From Rhodobacter sp. (GTDB taxonomy: Bacteria > Pseudomonadota > Alphaproteobacteria > Rhodobacterales > Rhodobacteraceae), in the NCBI GenBank assembly GCA_027490955.1, contig JAIXXB010000021.1, forward strand, positions 60,859 through 124,858: a DNA stretch of 64,000 nucleotides, written 5' to 3'. Shown here one piece after another: positions 44,762 through 53,367 of this stretch. The notes below the pieces were generated by a model, which saw nothing but the letters and a program-made list of their open reading frames with translations, did not search any database and was not told the origin of the DNA. Every line of letters starts with the position of its first letter. Position 1 is the stretch's first letter. Both the position numbers and the translations under genes were made by a program.

Positions 44762-46240
44762 ATGCTGGATACTGTCACCGATTTGAAATCCTTGCTGAAA
44801 GACCCATCTTTGCTGCCAAACAAGGCCTATGTTGCAGGCGAATGGGTAGAGGCGGGCGATGGGGCGACATTTGCCGTGACCAATCCTGCGCGCGGCGATG
44901 TGATTGCCCGCGTGCCAGATTTGACCCGCGCCGATGCCAAGCGCGCCATTGAAGTGGCCGATGTGGCGCGGCGCGACTGGGCGGCGCGCACGGGCAAGGA
45001 GCGCGCGCAAATTTTGCGCAAATGGTTTGATCTGTGCATGGCCAATCAAGAGGATTTGGCCACGATCCTGACGGCGGAAATGGGCAAGCCCTTGGCCGAA
45101 GCCAAAGGCGAGATTGCCTATGGATCGTCCTATATCGAATGGTTTGCCGAAGAGGCCAAGCGCGCCTATGGCGAGGTGATTCCAGGTCATATGCGCGACA
45201 AGCGTATTCAGGTGATCAAGCAGCCCATTGGCGTTTGCGCCAGCATCACGCCATGGAATTTCCCCAATGCCATGATTGCGCGCAAAGTGGCCCCTGCCTT
45301 GGCTGCGGGCTGTGCGATGGTTGCGCGCCCTGCGGCCGAAACGCCGCTGTCGGCGATTGCACTGGCGGTTTTGGCCGAACGGGCAGGCGTGCCTGCGGGG
45401 GTGTTTTCGGTCATCACCTCGAAACGCTCGTCCGAGATTGGGAAAGAGTTTTGCGAAAACCGCGCTGTGCGCAAGCTGACCTTTACGGGCAGCACCGAGG
45501 TGGGGCGGATTTTGCTGCGCCAAGCTGCCGATCAGGTGCTGAAATGCAGCATGGAACTTGGCGGCAATGCGCCGTTCATCGTGTTTGATGATGCCGATTT
45601 GGATGCGGCTGTGGAAGGCGCGATGGTGTCAAAATTCCGCAACAATGGGCAGACCTGCGTCTGTGCCAACCGCATCTATGTGCAAGCGGGGGTTTATGAT
45701 GCCTTTGCGGCAAAGCTTGGCGCAGCGGTGGCCAAGTTGAACATCGGCGATGGGCTGACAGCAGGGGTGACCACGGGGCCGCTGATCAATATGGATGCGG
45801 TGGACAAGGTGGAAGAGCATATCGCCGATGTGCTGGCAGGCGGCGGCGCGGTTGTAACGGGCGGCGCGCGCCATGCGCTGGGCGGGACATATTTCCAGCC
45901 CACAGTGGTGACAGGCGTGACCCCCACAATGAAAGTGGCCAATGAGGAAACCTTTGGCCCGCTGGCCCCTTTGTTCAAGTTTGACACCGAAGAAGAGGTG
46001 ATTGCCCGCGCCAATGACACGATCTTTGGTCTGGCGAGCTATTTCTATGCCCGCGATATTGGCCGCATCACCCGCGTTCAAGAACAGTTGGAATATGGGA
46101 TGGTGGGCGTGAATACGGGCCTGATTTCGAATGAAATGGCGCCGTTTGGCGGGATCAAACAATCGGGCCTTGGGCGCGAAGGCAGCCATCACGGCATGGA
46201 TGATTACATGGAAATGAAATACATCTGCCTGTCGATTTAA
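44762..46240 (+). CDS. gabD: NAD(P)-dependent succinate-semialdehyde dehydrogenase
   Basis: 492-residue aldehyde dehydrogenase oxidising succinate semialdehyde to succinate. It has GHMRDKRIQVIKQPIGVCAS, TPWNFPNAMIARKVAPALAA, FTGSTEVGRIL, general-base Glu in SMELGGNAPF and catalytic Cys near residue 299 in NNGQTCVCANRIY, the C-x-C pair typical of SSADH redox control. AAPFGGIKQSGLGREGSHHG-like C-terminus is intact. The usual coenzyme Lys region reads ARPAAETPLSA. AGGAGCG precedes the ATG. Family is sure; semialdehyde preference is inference. Confidence 0.9.
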   Translation: MLDTVTDLKSLLKDPSLLPNKAYVAGEWVEAGDGATFAVTNPARGDVIARVPDLTRADAKRAIEVADVARRDWAARTGKERAQILRKWFDLCMANQEDLATILTAEMGKPLAEAKGEIAYGSSYIEWFAEEAKRAYGEVIPGHMRDKRIQVIKQPIGVCASITPWNFPNAMIARKVAPALAAGCAMVARPAAETPLSAIALAVLAERAGVPAGVFSVITSKRSSEIGKEFCENRAVRKLTFTGSTEVGRILLRQAADQVLKCSMELGGNAPFIVFDDADLDAAVEGAMVSKFRNNGQTCVCANRIYVQAGVYDAFAAKLGAAVAKLNIGDGLTAGVTTGPLINMDAVDKVEEHIADVLAGGGAVVTGGARHALGGTYFQPTVVTGVTPTMKVANEETFGPLAPLFKFDTEEEVIARANDTIFGLASYFYARDIGRITRVQEQLEYGMVGVNTGLISNEMAPFGGIKQSGLGREGSHHGMDDYMEMKYICLSI

Positions 46241-46252
46241 CCCCGTTCCCCT

Positions 46253-46297
46253 CAGCCGCTTGCGCGATTGATATATCATAGCAAGCGGCTGATTTTG
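46253..46297 (+). terminator. Intrinsic-type terminator after gabD
   Basis: CAGCCGCTTGC (46253-46263) pairs perfectly with GCAAGCGGCTG (46281-46291) around a 17-nt loop that itself contains the palindrome TGATATATCA. ATTTTG follows. It begins 13 nt after the gabD stop. Confidence 0.8.
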
Positions 46298-46368
46298 CAT
46301 AGCGCGGCGCGGCGCGGCACTGTGGCCATATCGCCCAAACGCTTTGGGCCCCATCACAGGAGTTCGCT

Positions 46369-46830
46369 ATGCTGCCAGCATATACACCCGCCACATCTGT
46401 TAAATCGCTTGCCACTGCGGCCCTGCTGTCGCTGTCTTTGGCCTTGCCTGCCCCTGCCTTTGCGCTCGATAGCCATGATCGGGGGATCGTAGCGGGCGCG
46501 ATTGGGGTGCTGCTGTTGCAAGGTCTGATCAAGTCAACCCAGCAACCCGCCGTGCGCCCAGTGCCTATGCCGCACAAGCCTGCGCCAGTGGTCTATGTCT
46601 CGCAAACGCCAGCCGCCTATGCCTTTTCCAGCTATACCTCGTCCGAGCGGCGCGCCATTCAGCGCAGCCTTGCGCGGGGCGGCTATTACTATGGCCCCGT
46701 TGACGGCGCCTTTGGGCCTGGAACCTATAATGCCACACTAAACTATGCGCGGGCGATCAATTCGGCGCGGGCATTGAACAGCCAAGCGGGGGCTTATGGA
46801 ATATATGACCGCCTGCTGTATGGGCAGTAA
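46369..46830 (+). CDS. Secreted peptidoglycan-binding-domain protein
   Basis: 153 residues with a signal peptide (SVKSLATAALLSLSLALPAP, ending AFA|LD). After a short hydrophobic glycine-rich patch (GIVAGAIGVLLLQGLI) and a Pro/Val linker comes a PG_binding_1-like repeat: SSERRAIQRSLARGGYYYGP then VDGAFGPGTYNATLNYAR, with the DGxxGPxT signature. Probably binds cell wall in the periplasm. Start ATG 46369 after AGGAG. Confidence 0.82.
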   Translation: MLPAYTPATSVKSLATAALLSLSLALPAPAFALDSHDRGIVAGAIGVLLLQGLIKSTQQPAVRPVPMPHKPAPVVYVSQTPAAYAFSSYTSSERRAIQRSLARGGYYYGPVDGAFGPGTYNATLNYARAINSARALNSQAGAYGIYDRLLYGQ

Positions 46831-46866
46831 TCATTCAGCAAGGAATCACCCATATAAACGAATATG

Positions 46867-46950
46867 TTCTGGTGGTTATGAGTATTCGGCCACGGGTTTT
46901 GCGCGCAGTTTTGCCCTGCCCTTGTTTGGCCATCGGGTGGTTTGCCAGAA
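46867..46950 (+). ncRNA. Candidate structured RNA (long bulged hairpin)
   Basis: Nested complementary segments suggest a rod: TTCTGG (46867-46872) with CCAGAA (46945-46950); GGCCA (46888-46892) with TGGCC (46927-46931); GGG (46894-46896) with CCC (46914-46916). Unpaired 15- and 13-nt strands between the first two stems form a symmetric internal bubble. A hairpin and an intrinsic terminator follow on the same strand. It could be an sRNA or the 3' untranslated region of the peptidoglycan-binding gene; no known family is identified. Confidence 0.35.
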
Positions 46951-46953
46951 TGA

Positions 46954-47004
46954 TTTGGGTGAATACCCAAACGGAAAGCGCGCAGGGTGACCTGCGCGCT
47001 TTTT
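46954..47004 (+). terminator. Hairpin plus strong intrinsic terminator
   Basis: TTTGGGT-GAAT-ACCCAAA (46954-46971) is followed by AAAGCGCGCAGG-GTGA-CCTGCGCGCTTT (46975-47002), a perfect 12-bp GC-rich stem with a 4-nt loop running into further Ts. This is the clearest plus-strand terminator in this part of the window and would end the candidate RNA or the upstream gene's transcript. Confidence 0.9.
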
Positions 47005-47089
47005 GCTGTTTCAGCGGGCCATAGCCGCCTATGTGCCGCATCTGCGGCCCGCCCTACTGGCCGCCTGCAGCCAGCATCACGGCCAATGC

Positions 47090-47572
47090 CTAGGCTTTGC
47101 CGATTTGCGGCGTGGTTGGGGCCAGATCAACCTGCACGTCTTTCGCGCCTGCGCGGCCAATTTCAATGCGGCGGGGGCGCAAAGCCTCGGGCATTTCGCG
47201 GATCAGGTCGATATGCAGCATGCCATGTTCATGGGTTGCCCCCGTCACGCGGACATGATCGGCCAAGGCAAAGCGCCGCTCGAACGCGCGGGTGGCGATG
47301 CCACGATGCAAAAAGCTGCGCTCTTCACCCTCGTCATTGCGCCGAGCCGTGACCAAAAGCGCGCTTTCCTTGACCTCGACATTCAGATCATCGGGCGAAA
47401 AGCCAGCCACGGCCAGTGAAATGCGATAGCTGTCCTCGCCCGTCTTTTCGATGTTATAGGGCGGGTAGGCGGCCGTGCTGGCATCTGCCGACAGCGCGCG
47501 GTCCAAAAGATCGGCGATTCGGTCAAAGCCGACTGTGGCGCGGTAGAGCGGAGTAAAATCATAGGTACGCAT
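47090..47572 (-). CDS. Small heat shock protein Hsp20/IbpA family
   Basis: 160-residue alpha-crystallin-domain chaperone that holds unfolding proteins. N-terminus MRTYDFTPLYRATVGFDRIA and YPPYNIEKTGEDSYRISLAV are of the bacterial IbpA class; the domain core has AGFSPDDLNVEVKESALLVT, FLHRGIATRAFERRFALADH and GATHEHGMLHIDLIREMPEA. A C-terminal IxI anchor (RRIEIG) allows oligomer assembly. Its 5' leader contains a ROSE-like thermometer and a heat-shock-like promoter. Confidence 0.93.
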   Translation of the reverse strand: MRTYDFTPLYRATVGFDRIADLLDRALSADASTAAYPPYNIEKTGEDSYRISLAVAGFSPDDLNVEVKESALLVTARRNDEGEERSFLHRGIATRAFERRFALADHVRVTGATHEHGMLHIDLIREMPEALRPRRIEIGRAGAKDVQVDLAPTTPQIGKA

Positions 47573-47658
47573 GGGTCATCCTTTCAAAGCGATGTGTTGC
47601 GGTTCATGCACCTTCCCAGATGGGCAAGGCAGCGTCCCAAAGCCGACTGGCCTTTGGG
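47573..47658 (-). promoter_or_regulatory. ROSE-like RNA thermometer in the hsp20 leader
   Basis: The 86-nt leader folds by eye into three hairpins. I: CCCAAA-G-GCC-AGTC-GGC-TTTGGG (47658-47636). II: CCTT-G-CCC-ATCT-GGG-AAGG (47629-47611). III: CAUCGCUUUGAAAGGAUG (47594-47577), in which UCGCU pairs with the Shine-Dalgarno AGGA and leaves one G bulged. UYGCU opposite AGGA with a bulged G is the defining feature of ROSE thermometers, which melt on heat shock to free the ribosome site. Confidence 0.72.
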
Positions 47659-47665
47659 TGGTTTG

Positions 47666-47695
47666 TATTTGGGAAGGCATTTGCCCCGTTTCAAG
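47666..47695 (-). promoter_or_regulatory. Predicted sigma-32-type promoter of hsp20
   Basis: On the minus strand CTTGAAA (47695-47689), 15 nt, then CCCAAATA (47673-47666), close to the CTTGAAA/CCCCATNT heat-shock consensus. The implied transcription start (about 47658) coincides with the first base of thermometer hairpin I. Confidence 0.6.
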
Positions 47696-47758
47696 ACCTG
47701 CGATTGGGGCGTGACATTGCGCGCCCATTGGCTAGCTTAGACAAAAAGGAGACATCCG

Positions 47759-48433
47759 ATGCCGCAACTGCCGCTTTATGATGTGATCGCGCTTGGCGTT
47801 ACCCTAAGCGCATGGCTGGGCATTGGCTGGCTGATCGAACATCCCCCCGCGCGCTGGCCATCTGTCAGCTATATCATGCAGGATTATCGCCATATGTGGA
47901 TGCGCGAGTTTGTCACCCGCAGCCCGCGCGTCTTTGACGGTACGATCATCGACAGCCTGCGGCAGGGCACGGCGTTTTTTGCCAGCGCCTCGATGATTGC
48001 AGTGGGGGGCGGGCTGGCGCTGATTGGCAATCCCGCGCTGCTGATGGGGTTGGCGGCAGATTTGCCGCTGCCCTCTGATCTGGCGCAGATGCGCGCACGC
48101 GGGGTTTTGGTGGTGTTGTTTTTGGTCAATGCGCTGCTGAAATTCGTTTGGGCGAACCGCCTGTTTGGTTATTGCGCCATTGTGATGGCCGCCGTGCCGA
48201 ATGATCCCAATGACCCGCAGGCGTTTTTGCGGGCTAGCCAAGCGGCGGATTTGAACATTACGGCGGCGAAAAGTTTCAATCGCGGGCTGCGGTCGATTTA
48301 CTTTGCGCTGGGCTCATTGGGCTGGATGCTGGGGCCGTGGGGGCTGATTGCGGCCACGCTGGTGACCACGGCGGTGCTGTTTCGCCGCGATTTTGCCAGC
48401 ACGTCACGGCAGGTGATGTTGCGGGGGCGGTAG
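47759..48433 (+). CDS. DUF599 membrane protein
   Basis: 224-residue inner-membrane protein of the DUF599 family. Typical segments: MQDYRHMWMREFVTRSPRVF, DGTIIDSLRQGTAFFASASM, LVNALLKFVWANRLFGYCAI and AAKSFNRGLRSIYFALGSLG. Four predicted helices. Function unknown. AAGGAGACATCCG precedes the ATG. The 126-bp gap to the convergent amidotransferase-like gene contains no gene I can support. Confidence 0.9.
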   Translation: MPQLPLYDVIALGVTLSAWLGIGWLIEHPPARWPSVSYIMQDYRHMWMREFVTRSPRVFDGTIIDSLRQGTAFFASASMIAVGGGLALIGNPALLMGLAADLPLPSDLAQMRARGVLVVLFLVNALLKFVWANRLFGYCAIVMAAVPNDPNDPQAFLRASQAADLNITAAKSFNRGLRSIYFALGSLGWMLGPWGLIAATLVTTAVLFRRDFASTSRQVMLRGR

Positions 48434-48559
48434 GGGGGGGTGCGTGGCTGCAAGCACCTTACCCCTGCTTCTCGCGTATGACATCAGCAAGTTCGCTGCG
48501 CGGCTCACGCGCCGATTGGGCAGGCCAGTGCGAGAGGATGATGCGCGGTTGCGCGCACC

Positions 48560-50617
48560 CTATGCCTTCCTCCGCCCTTCCCAGAGCCATGCGGCCAGCA
48601 TTAGGCTTGCGGCGATCAACAGCCATGCCCATGGCGGCAGCAAGGGCGCTATGCGGATACCTTGCGTGACATAGGCCCCGCGCGGGGTGATGCCCAGCCA
48701 GCCGCGCCCTGCGGCGGTGCGGCCCTCGCCCACATGGCGCAGGTCGATGGGGCCGTCTTCAATGCGGGCTATGCCGCCTTTGGTTGCGGCGATGGCGGGG
48801 GCCAGCGCGGCAGGGCTTGCCACCACTTGCGCATATTCGCGGGGGATGGAAATGCCCACGGCCACCACGCGCGCCAGATCGCCTTGGGCAAGGCGATACA
48901 GCCCTGCCTCGGGCGCGGTGAATTCCGCGCTATAGCGGCCCTCGGCCTGTTTGGTCATATTCAATTCCACAGCATCGCCATTTGGCGCGGTGATGACCAA
49001 GGGCGGCGGCGGCGTTTCCAGCACCGTGCTGCGCCGCACTGTCAGGGCCAGATCGGTGGCGGTGGTGGTCAGCGCCTCTTCTTCCAGTTCAGGTTCTTTC
49101 AGCATCCAATACGCAAGGCGGCGCAAAAGGTCTAGCTGCGGGCCGCCCCCTTCAAACCCGCGCCCCCACAGCCAGACATGATCGGATGCCAGCACGGCAA
49201 TGCGCCCTTGGCCCACACGATCCAGCACCAGCAAAGGCGCGTCATTTGGGCCAGACATCACCACCTGCCCCGAAATTGGCCGCACTTCGATCATGCGAAA
49301 CCAGCGGCCCCAAGTTTTGGATGATGCAGCCAGCCCCGCCGTGACAGGATGGCGCAGGCCCAGCGGGGTGAGGGCGGGCACAAAACCCTGCTCGATCACC
49401 CGCGATGTCGGCTCGGCGGGCAGAATTTCCGCCAAGGGGCTGCGCCACAGGCTGTCGACCATGCCATATTCTGGCCCCGCCGAGACCAGCACCGTGCCGC
49501 CGCCGCGCACATATTGCACAATGTTATCAAGATATTCCATCGGCAGCAGCCCCTGCACCGAAAAGCGGTCAAAGATAATCAGGTCGAAATCCTTGATCTT
49601 TTCCACGAACAATTCGCGCGTGGGAAAGGCGATGAGGGCCAGTTCCTCGGTGGGGGTTTCATCCTGTTTTTCAGGCGGGCGCAGAATGGTGAAATGCACC
49701 AAATCCACCGATGGGTCGGATTTCAAAAGGTTGCGCCACACACGCTCGCCCGTATGCGGCTGGCCCGAGACCAGCAGCACGCGCAGACGATCGCGCACGC
49801 CGTTGATCTGCACAAGGGCGCTGTTGTTGCGCGCGGTCAACTCGCCTGCCTGCGCGGGCAAGGACAGCTCTAGCACATTCATCCCCGCATGGGGCAGCAC
49901 CAAGGGCAGTTCCAAATCTTCGCCCACGGGCACTGTAAAGGTGGCAGGGGCATCGGTATCGACCGCGATGGTGATATCGGCGGTGCTGGGCGTGCCTGCG
50001 GGCGGGGTGCCTTCATCGTCGATGCGCAGGGTGATGCGCAATTCTTCGCCCAAAATGCCAAAAGCGGGGGCGTCTTTGATGATCAGCCGCCTGTCCCAAT
50101 CGGCAGTGCGGCCCGTTTGCAGCAGATGCAGCGGCGCGGGCATGGCGGGGGCGCGGTCTGCATCGTGGATGATCCCATCCGAGAGGATGACCGCCCCTGC
50201 AATGCGGGACTGCGGCTCGCGCGCAAGCGCGGCCTTAAGCGCGGCCATGGCCAAGCTGCCCTCATCGCCTGCGGCATCGGTAAAGGGCACTTCGCGCAGT
50301 TCGGTATTGCCAAGAGCGGCCACTTCGGCGCGCAAATTGGCCAAGGCGGCGGCGGTCTGCTCGCCGCGCGCGCCCAAGCCTTGGCTGGTGGTTTGATCGA
50401 TCAGCGCCAGCACGATATCGCTTTGGGCCGCGCGGTCTTCCGATTGCAGGGCTGGCCCTGTCAGCGCCGCAGCCAGCGCGGCCAGCGCCAGCGCGCGCAA
50501 GGGCCAGCCTGCCAGCCCGCGCCATAGGGCCAGCGCCAGCGCCGCCAAGGCCAGCGCGCCCAGCGCATAGATCACCTGCCACGGCAAAAGCGGGTCAAAG
50601 ACAATGCTTTGTGTCAT
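48560..50617 (-). CDS. Glutamine-amidotransferase-like membrane protein of the MoxR cluster
   Basis: 685 residues. Two hydrophobic segments near the N-terminus (VIYALGALALAALALALWRG, then LRALALAALAAAL) and one at the C-terminus bracket a large periplasmic region. The first third is VWA-like (DIVLALIDQTTSQGLGARGE, AGAVILSDGIIHD). The middle is a class I amidotransferase-like flavodoxin fold (RLRVLLVSGQPHTGERVWRN, FDLIIFDRFSVQGLLPMEYL, YVRGGGTVLVSAGPEYGMV) without an obvious catalytic Cys. Last gene of the four-gene cluster, overlapping DUF4159 by 4 nt. Role unknown, probably envelope maintenance. Confidence 0.8.
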   Translation of the reverse strand: MTQSIVFDPLLPWQVIYALGALALAALALALWRGLAGWPLRALALAALAAALTGPALQSEDRAAQSDIVLALIDQTTSQGLGARGEQTAAALANLRAEVAALGNTELREVPFTDAAGDEGSLAMAALKAALAREPQSRIAGAVILSDGIIHDADRAPAMPAPLHLLQTGRTADWDRRLIIKDAPAFGILGEELRITLRIDDEGTPPAGTPSTADITIAVDTDAPATFTVPVGEDLELPLVLPHAGMNVLELSLPAQAGELTARNNSALVQINGVRDRLRVLLVSGQPHTGERVWRNLLKSDPSVDLVHFTILRPPEKQDETPTEELALIAFPTRELFVEKIKDFDLIIFDRFSVQGLLPMEYLDNIVQYVRGGGTVLVSAGPEYGMVDSLWRSPLAEILPAEPTSRVIEQGFVPALTPLGLRHPVTAGLAASSKTWGRWFRMIEVRPISGQVVMSGPNDAPLLVLDRVGQGRIAVLASDHVWLWGRGFEGGGPQLDLLRRLAYWMLKEPELEEEALTTTATDLALTVRRSTVLETPPPPLVITAPNGDAVELNMTKQAEGRYSAEFTAPEAGLYRLAQGDLARVVAVGISIPREYAQVVASPAALAPAIAATKGGIARIEDGPIDLRHVGEGRTAAGRGWLGITPRGAYVTQGIRIAPLLPPWAWLLIAASLMLAAWLWEGRRKA

Positions 50618-53367
50618 TGGCCCAGCCGATCCAGCAATGCAGGCACATGCACCTGATCTGATTTATAATTGCCCGTCAGCACATGCATGATCACATTCAC
50701 CCCAAAGCGAAAGGCATATTCGCGCTGCTCTTCACCCGCAAAGCCGCGCCCTACGGGCAACAGATACATGAAATTCTCGTCCATCGCCCATGCGCCTGCC
50801 CAATCATTGCTGCCAATAATCACTGGCGTGACACCATCGTTCAGGTTGCGAAAAGGCATGCCTTCGGGCGCGTCCGCGGCGGCTTGCGGCGCAGCCTCGA
50901 CCCAGACAGGCGCGCCTTCATACCTGCCGGGAAAGCTAGAGGTCAGGTAAAAGCTGCGCGTCAGAACATGGTCTTGCGGCAGGGGTTCTAGGGGCGGAAT
51001 ATCCAGCCCCGTGGTCAGCAGTTGCAGCATGTCTTGTTCAGGCCCCGAGGTTAAATCACCCGTGCGGGTGTCAAACATAATCATGCCGCCTGTGCGCAAA
51101 AATCGGTTCAGTTTTTCCACGGCGGCAGGCGAGGGCAGCGGTTGGCTGGCGCTGATGGGCCAGTACAGAAACGGGTAGAAATCCAGATCATCGGTTTCGA
51201 TATTCACCGCCACGGGGGGTTCGGGTTCGATACTGGTGCGATAGGCCAGCACATCGCCAAGGCCGCGCAGACCTGCCTGTGCAATCTCATCCAGTTCGGC
51301 ATCGCCCGTGATCACATGGGCCAGCACCACGCCGCGCGTGGCGCGCAGGGCGGCAAAATCGCTGGCGCTGTCTTGGGCCTGCGCGGGCGGGGAAGGTGCC
51401 AAAAGCAGTGCCAGCGCAACCACCCCGACCCCGCGCATCAGCCGCCCGCCCAGCGCGAGTGAGGCGAGGATATCGAGCGCCAGCAAAACCAGCGCCGCCG
51501 CCAGCAGCGGGCCTTTGCCCTGTGCAGGCGGGGCCTGATTTGGGCCGCGCAGTACGACAGATTCTGGCCAATCAAAGGCCGAAAGCGTATCCGCCGCGCC
51601 GATGATGTTCAGCGCGACGGATCGCTGCGCCCCCAGATACAGCCCTGCGGGAACATCAGCGCTGGGTTCGGTTTGCAAGGCGCGCCACAGCGCATCCCCA
51701 TCCACCCCTGCCAGCGCCGTGCCATCGTCCATATCGGCAAAAGCGCCTGTCAGGCGCTGGGGCTGCCACGGCCCGCCGCCCAACACTTCGGCCTGAGTTG
51801 CCCCCGCGCTGCGGCTGGCCACGGCAAGGCGTTCTAACATTTGCACAAACAGGCCCGACAGCGGCAGGGTTGACCATTCGGCATTGGCGGTGACGTGAAA
51901 CAGCACAATCTGCCCTGCGCCCAGTTTCTTGCGCGTGACCAGCGGTGTGCCATCGGTCAGCGCGGCAAGGGTGGCATCAATCAGCGTGGGGTCAGGTTCG
52001 GCCAAAACCTGCGCCGATACAGTGACATCAGGGCCAATCGTCAGCCCTGCAAAGGGGCTGGCGGGGGCAAAGGGGGCCAGCGCCTTTGCCTCGCCCCATG
52101 TCATCGCGCCGCCTGTGGCCCGCCCCCCTGCGCGCAAGCGCACAGGCAGCAGCGGGTCTTGGCCATTGTCAAATTCGGCCCCCGCAAGGCGCGGCCCTGC
52201 AAAGCGCAGCAGCGTGCCGCCCTGTGTGATCCATTCGGTCAGGGCGGCAGATTCGTCTGCGCCGATCTTGGCGACATCGGCCAGAATGATCGTATCTGGC
52301 CCTTGGGCCAGCGCCTGCGCGATGGATCCTGTCAGCAGATCGGACGAGGGGGCCAGCGCCTGCGTCAGGTAATGGGTGGGCGAGAGCAGTTGCAAACCTT
52401 CGGTATCGGCGGCGGCGCTGATGATGGCCACTTTGCGCCGCGTTAGGGTATCATCGGTAAGGCTGACTGCCCCCGCGCTGCGTTGGCCTTCAATTTCCAG
52501 CCGCGTGATGCGGCTGCGCAATTCGGGCGGCAAGGACAGGCGCGCAGTGGCGCGGCCTGAACCTGCGGCAAAACGAGCAGGGGTGCGGGCCAGTTCCGCC
52601 TCGCTGCCATCGGGGGCAGTTCCCATGGCAAGCAGCGTGATCTCTTGCGCCGCCGCACTGGGCTGGCGCAGCGCGGTCAAAAGGATATTGCCCTTGTCAA
52701 AGGTGGCGGGGGCAAGGCCCAGTGGCGCGCGGGCGGGAAGGGCCACGTCGACGCGGCCCTTGACCTGCAAGGCGGCAAGCAAATCGCCGCGCCCTGCGTG
52801 GTTTAGCCCGTCACTGATCCACAGCGTGTCAAACGGCCCGTCACCCAGCAGCGCCGCCCAACCTGCAAAATCGGCGGGCGCGCGCGGGGCGGGCTGGGCT
52901 GCGGCCAAGGCCCCGCGCAGGGCATCGGCGCTTTGCCATTCGGGGGGCTGGGGCGGATCCGTCAGCCGCAACAGCGCGGCGCTGCGGCCCATACGCCCTG
53001 CATCTGCCAAATCTTGCAGCGCAATTGCGCGCAGGGCTGGCCAATCTTGCGCCTCGGCCCAGCCACCATCCATCACAATCAACAGCGGCCGATCCGATGG
53101 CGCGCTATCGCCCAGTGGCGCGCGGGTAGGCCCAGCAAAGCCGACAATCGCCGCCGCAATGGCCAGCGCGCGCAGCAGCAGCAGCCACCACGGCGTGCGA
53201 TCGGCCGTGCGGGTTTTGTCATCCAGCCCCAACAGCAGCACCACGGCAGGAAAGCGGCGGCGGATGGGGGCAGGGGGAATGGCGCGCAAAATCAGCCAAA
53301 GGATGGGCAGGGCCAAAAGGCCCCACAGCAGGGCAGGGGCGGCAAATGTCCAGCCCAGCACGCTCAT
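50614..53367 (-). CDS. BatA-N / DUF4159 membrane protein
   Basis: 917 residues. The N-terminal BatA-like region (TFAAPALLWGLLALPILWLI, then IRRRFPAVVLLLGLDD) has two helices, followed by a VWA-like domain and a middle transmembrane stretch (LLAAALVLLALDILASLALG). The C-terminal DUF4159 domain covers about residues 690-910, with FYPFLYWPISASQPLPSPAA, MIMFDTRTGDL and NDWAGAWAMDENFMYLLPVG. Start ATG 53367 has GGGAG upstream. Overlaps both neighbours in ATGA fashion. The family lacks a biochemical function. Confidence 0.87.
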   Translation of the reverse strand: MSVLGWTFAAPALLWGLLALPILWLILRAIPPAPIRRRFPAVVLLLGLDDKTRTADRTPWWLLLLRALAIAAAIVGFAGPTRAPLGDSAPSDRPLLIVMDGGWAEAQDWPALRAIALQDLADAGRMGRSAALLRLTDPPQPPEWQSADALRGALAAAQPAPRAPADFAGWAALLGDGPFDTLWISDGLNHAGRGDLLAALQVKGRVDVALPARAPLGLAPATFDKGNILLTALRQPSAAAQEITLLAMGTAPDGSEAELARTPARFAAGSGRATARLSLPPELRSRITRLEIEGQRSAGAVSLTDDTLTRRKVAIISAAADTEGLQLLSPTHYLTQALAPSSDLLTGSIAQALAQGPDTIILADVAKIGADESAALTEWITQGGTLLRFAGPRLAGAEFDNGQDPLLPVRLRAGGRATGGAMTWGEAKALAPFAPASPFAGLTIGPDVTVSAQVLAEPDPTLIDATLAALTDGTPLVTRKKLGAGQIVLFHVTANAEWSTLPLSGLFVQMLERLAVASRSAGATQAEVLGGGPWQPQRLTGAFADMDDGTALAGVDGDALWRALQTEPSADVPAGLYLGAQRSVALNIIGAADTLSAFDWPESVVLRGPNQAPPAQGKGPLLAAALVLLALDILASLALGGRLMRGVGVVALALLLAPSPPAQAQDSASDFAALRATRGVVLAHVITGDAELDEIAQAGLRGLGDVLAYRTSIEPEPPVAVNIETDDLDFYPFLYWPISASQPLPSPAAVEKLNRFLRTGGMIMFDTRTGDLTSGPEQDMLQLLTTGLDIPPLEPLPQDHVLTRSFYLTSSFPGRYEGAPVWVEAAPQAAADAPEGMPFRNLNDGVTPVIIGSNDWAGAWAMDENFMYLLPVGRGFAGEEQREYAFRFGVNVIMHVLTGNYKSDQVHVPALLDRLGQ

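Noticed and set aside
43796-45523. 575-codon minus-strand frame extending the hydrolase upstream
   Set aside because: The upstream half is antisense to gabD; the hydrolase domain and a Shine-Dalgarno start at 44644.
46302-46318. GCGCG tandem triplet before the peptidoglycan-binding gene
   Set aside because: Three 5-bp units in GC-rich DNA are within chance and no function is apparent.
48434-48559. Possible small gene or element in the DUF599/amidotransferase-like gap
   Set aside because: A short open frame (from 48444) runs into the antisense of the next gene, and the GGGGTGCG/GCACC pairings are weak.
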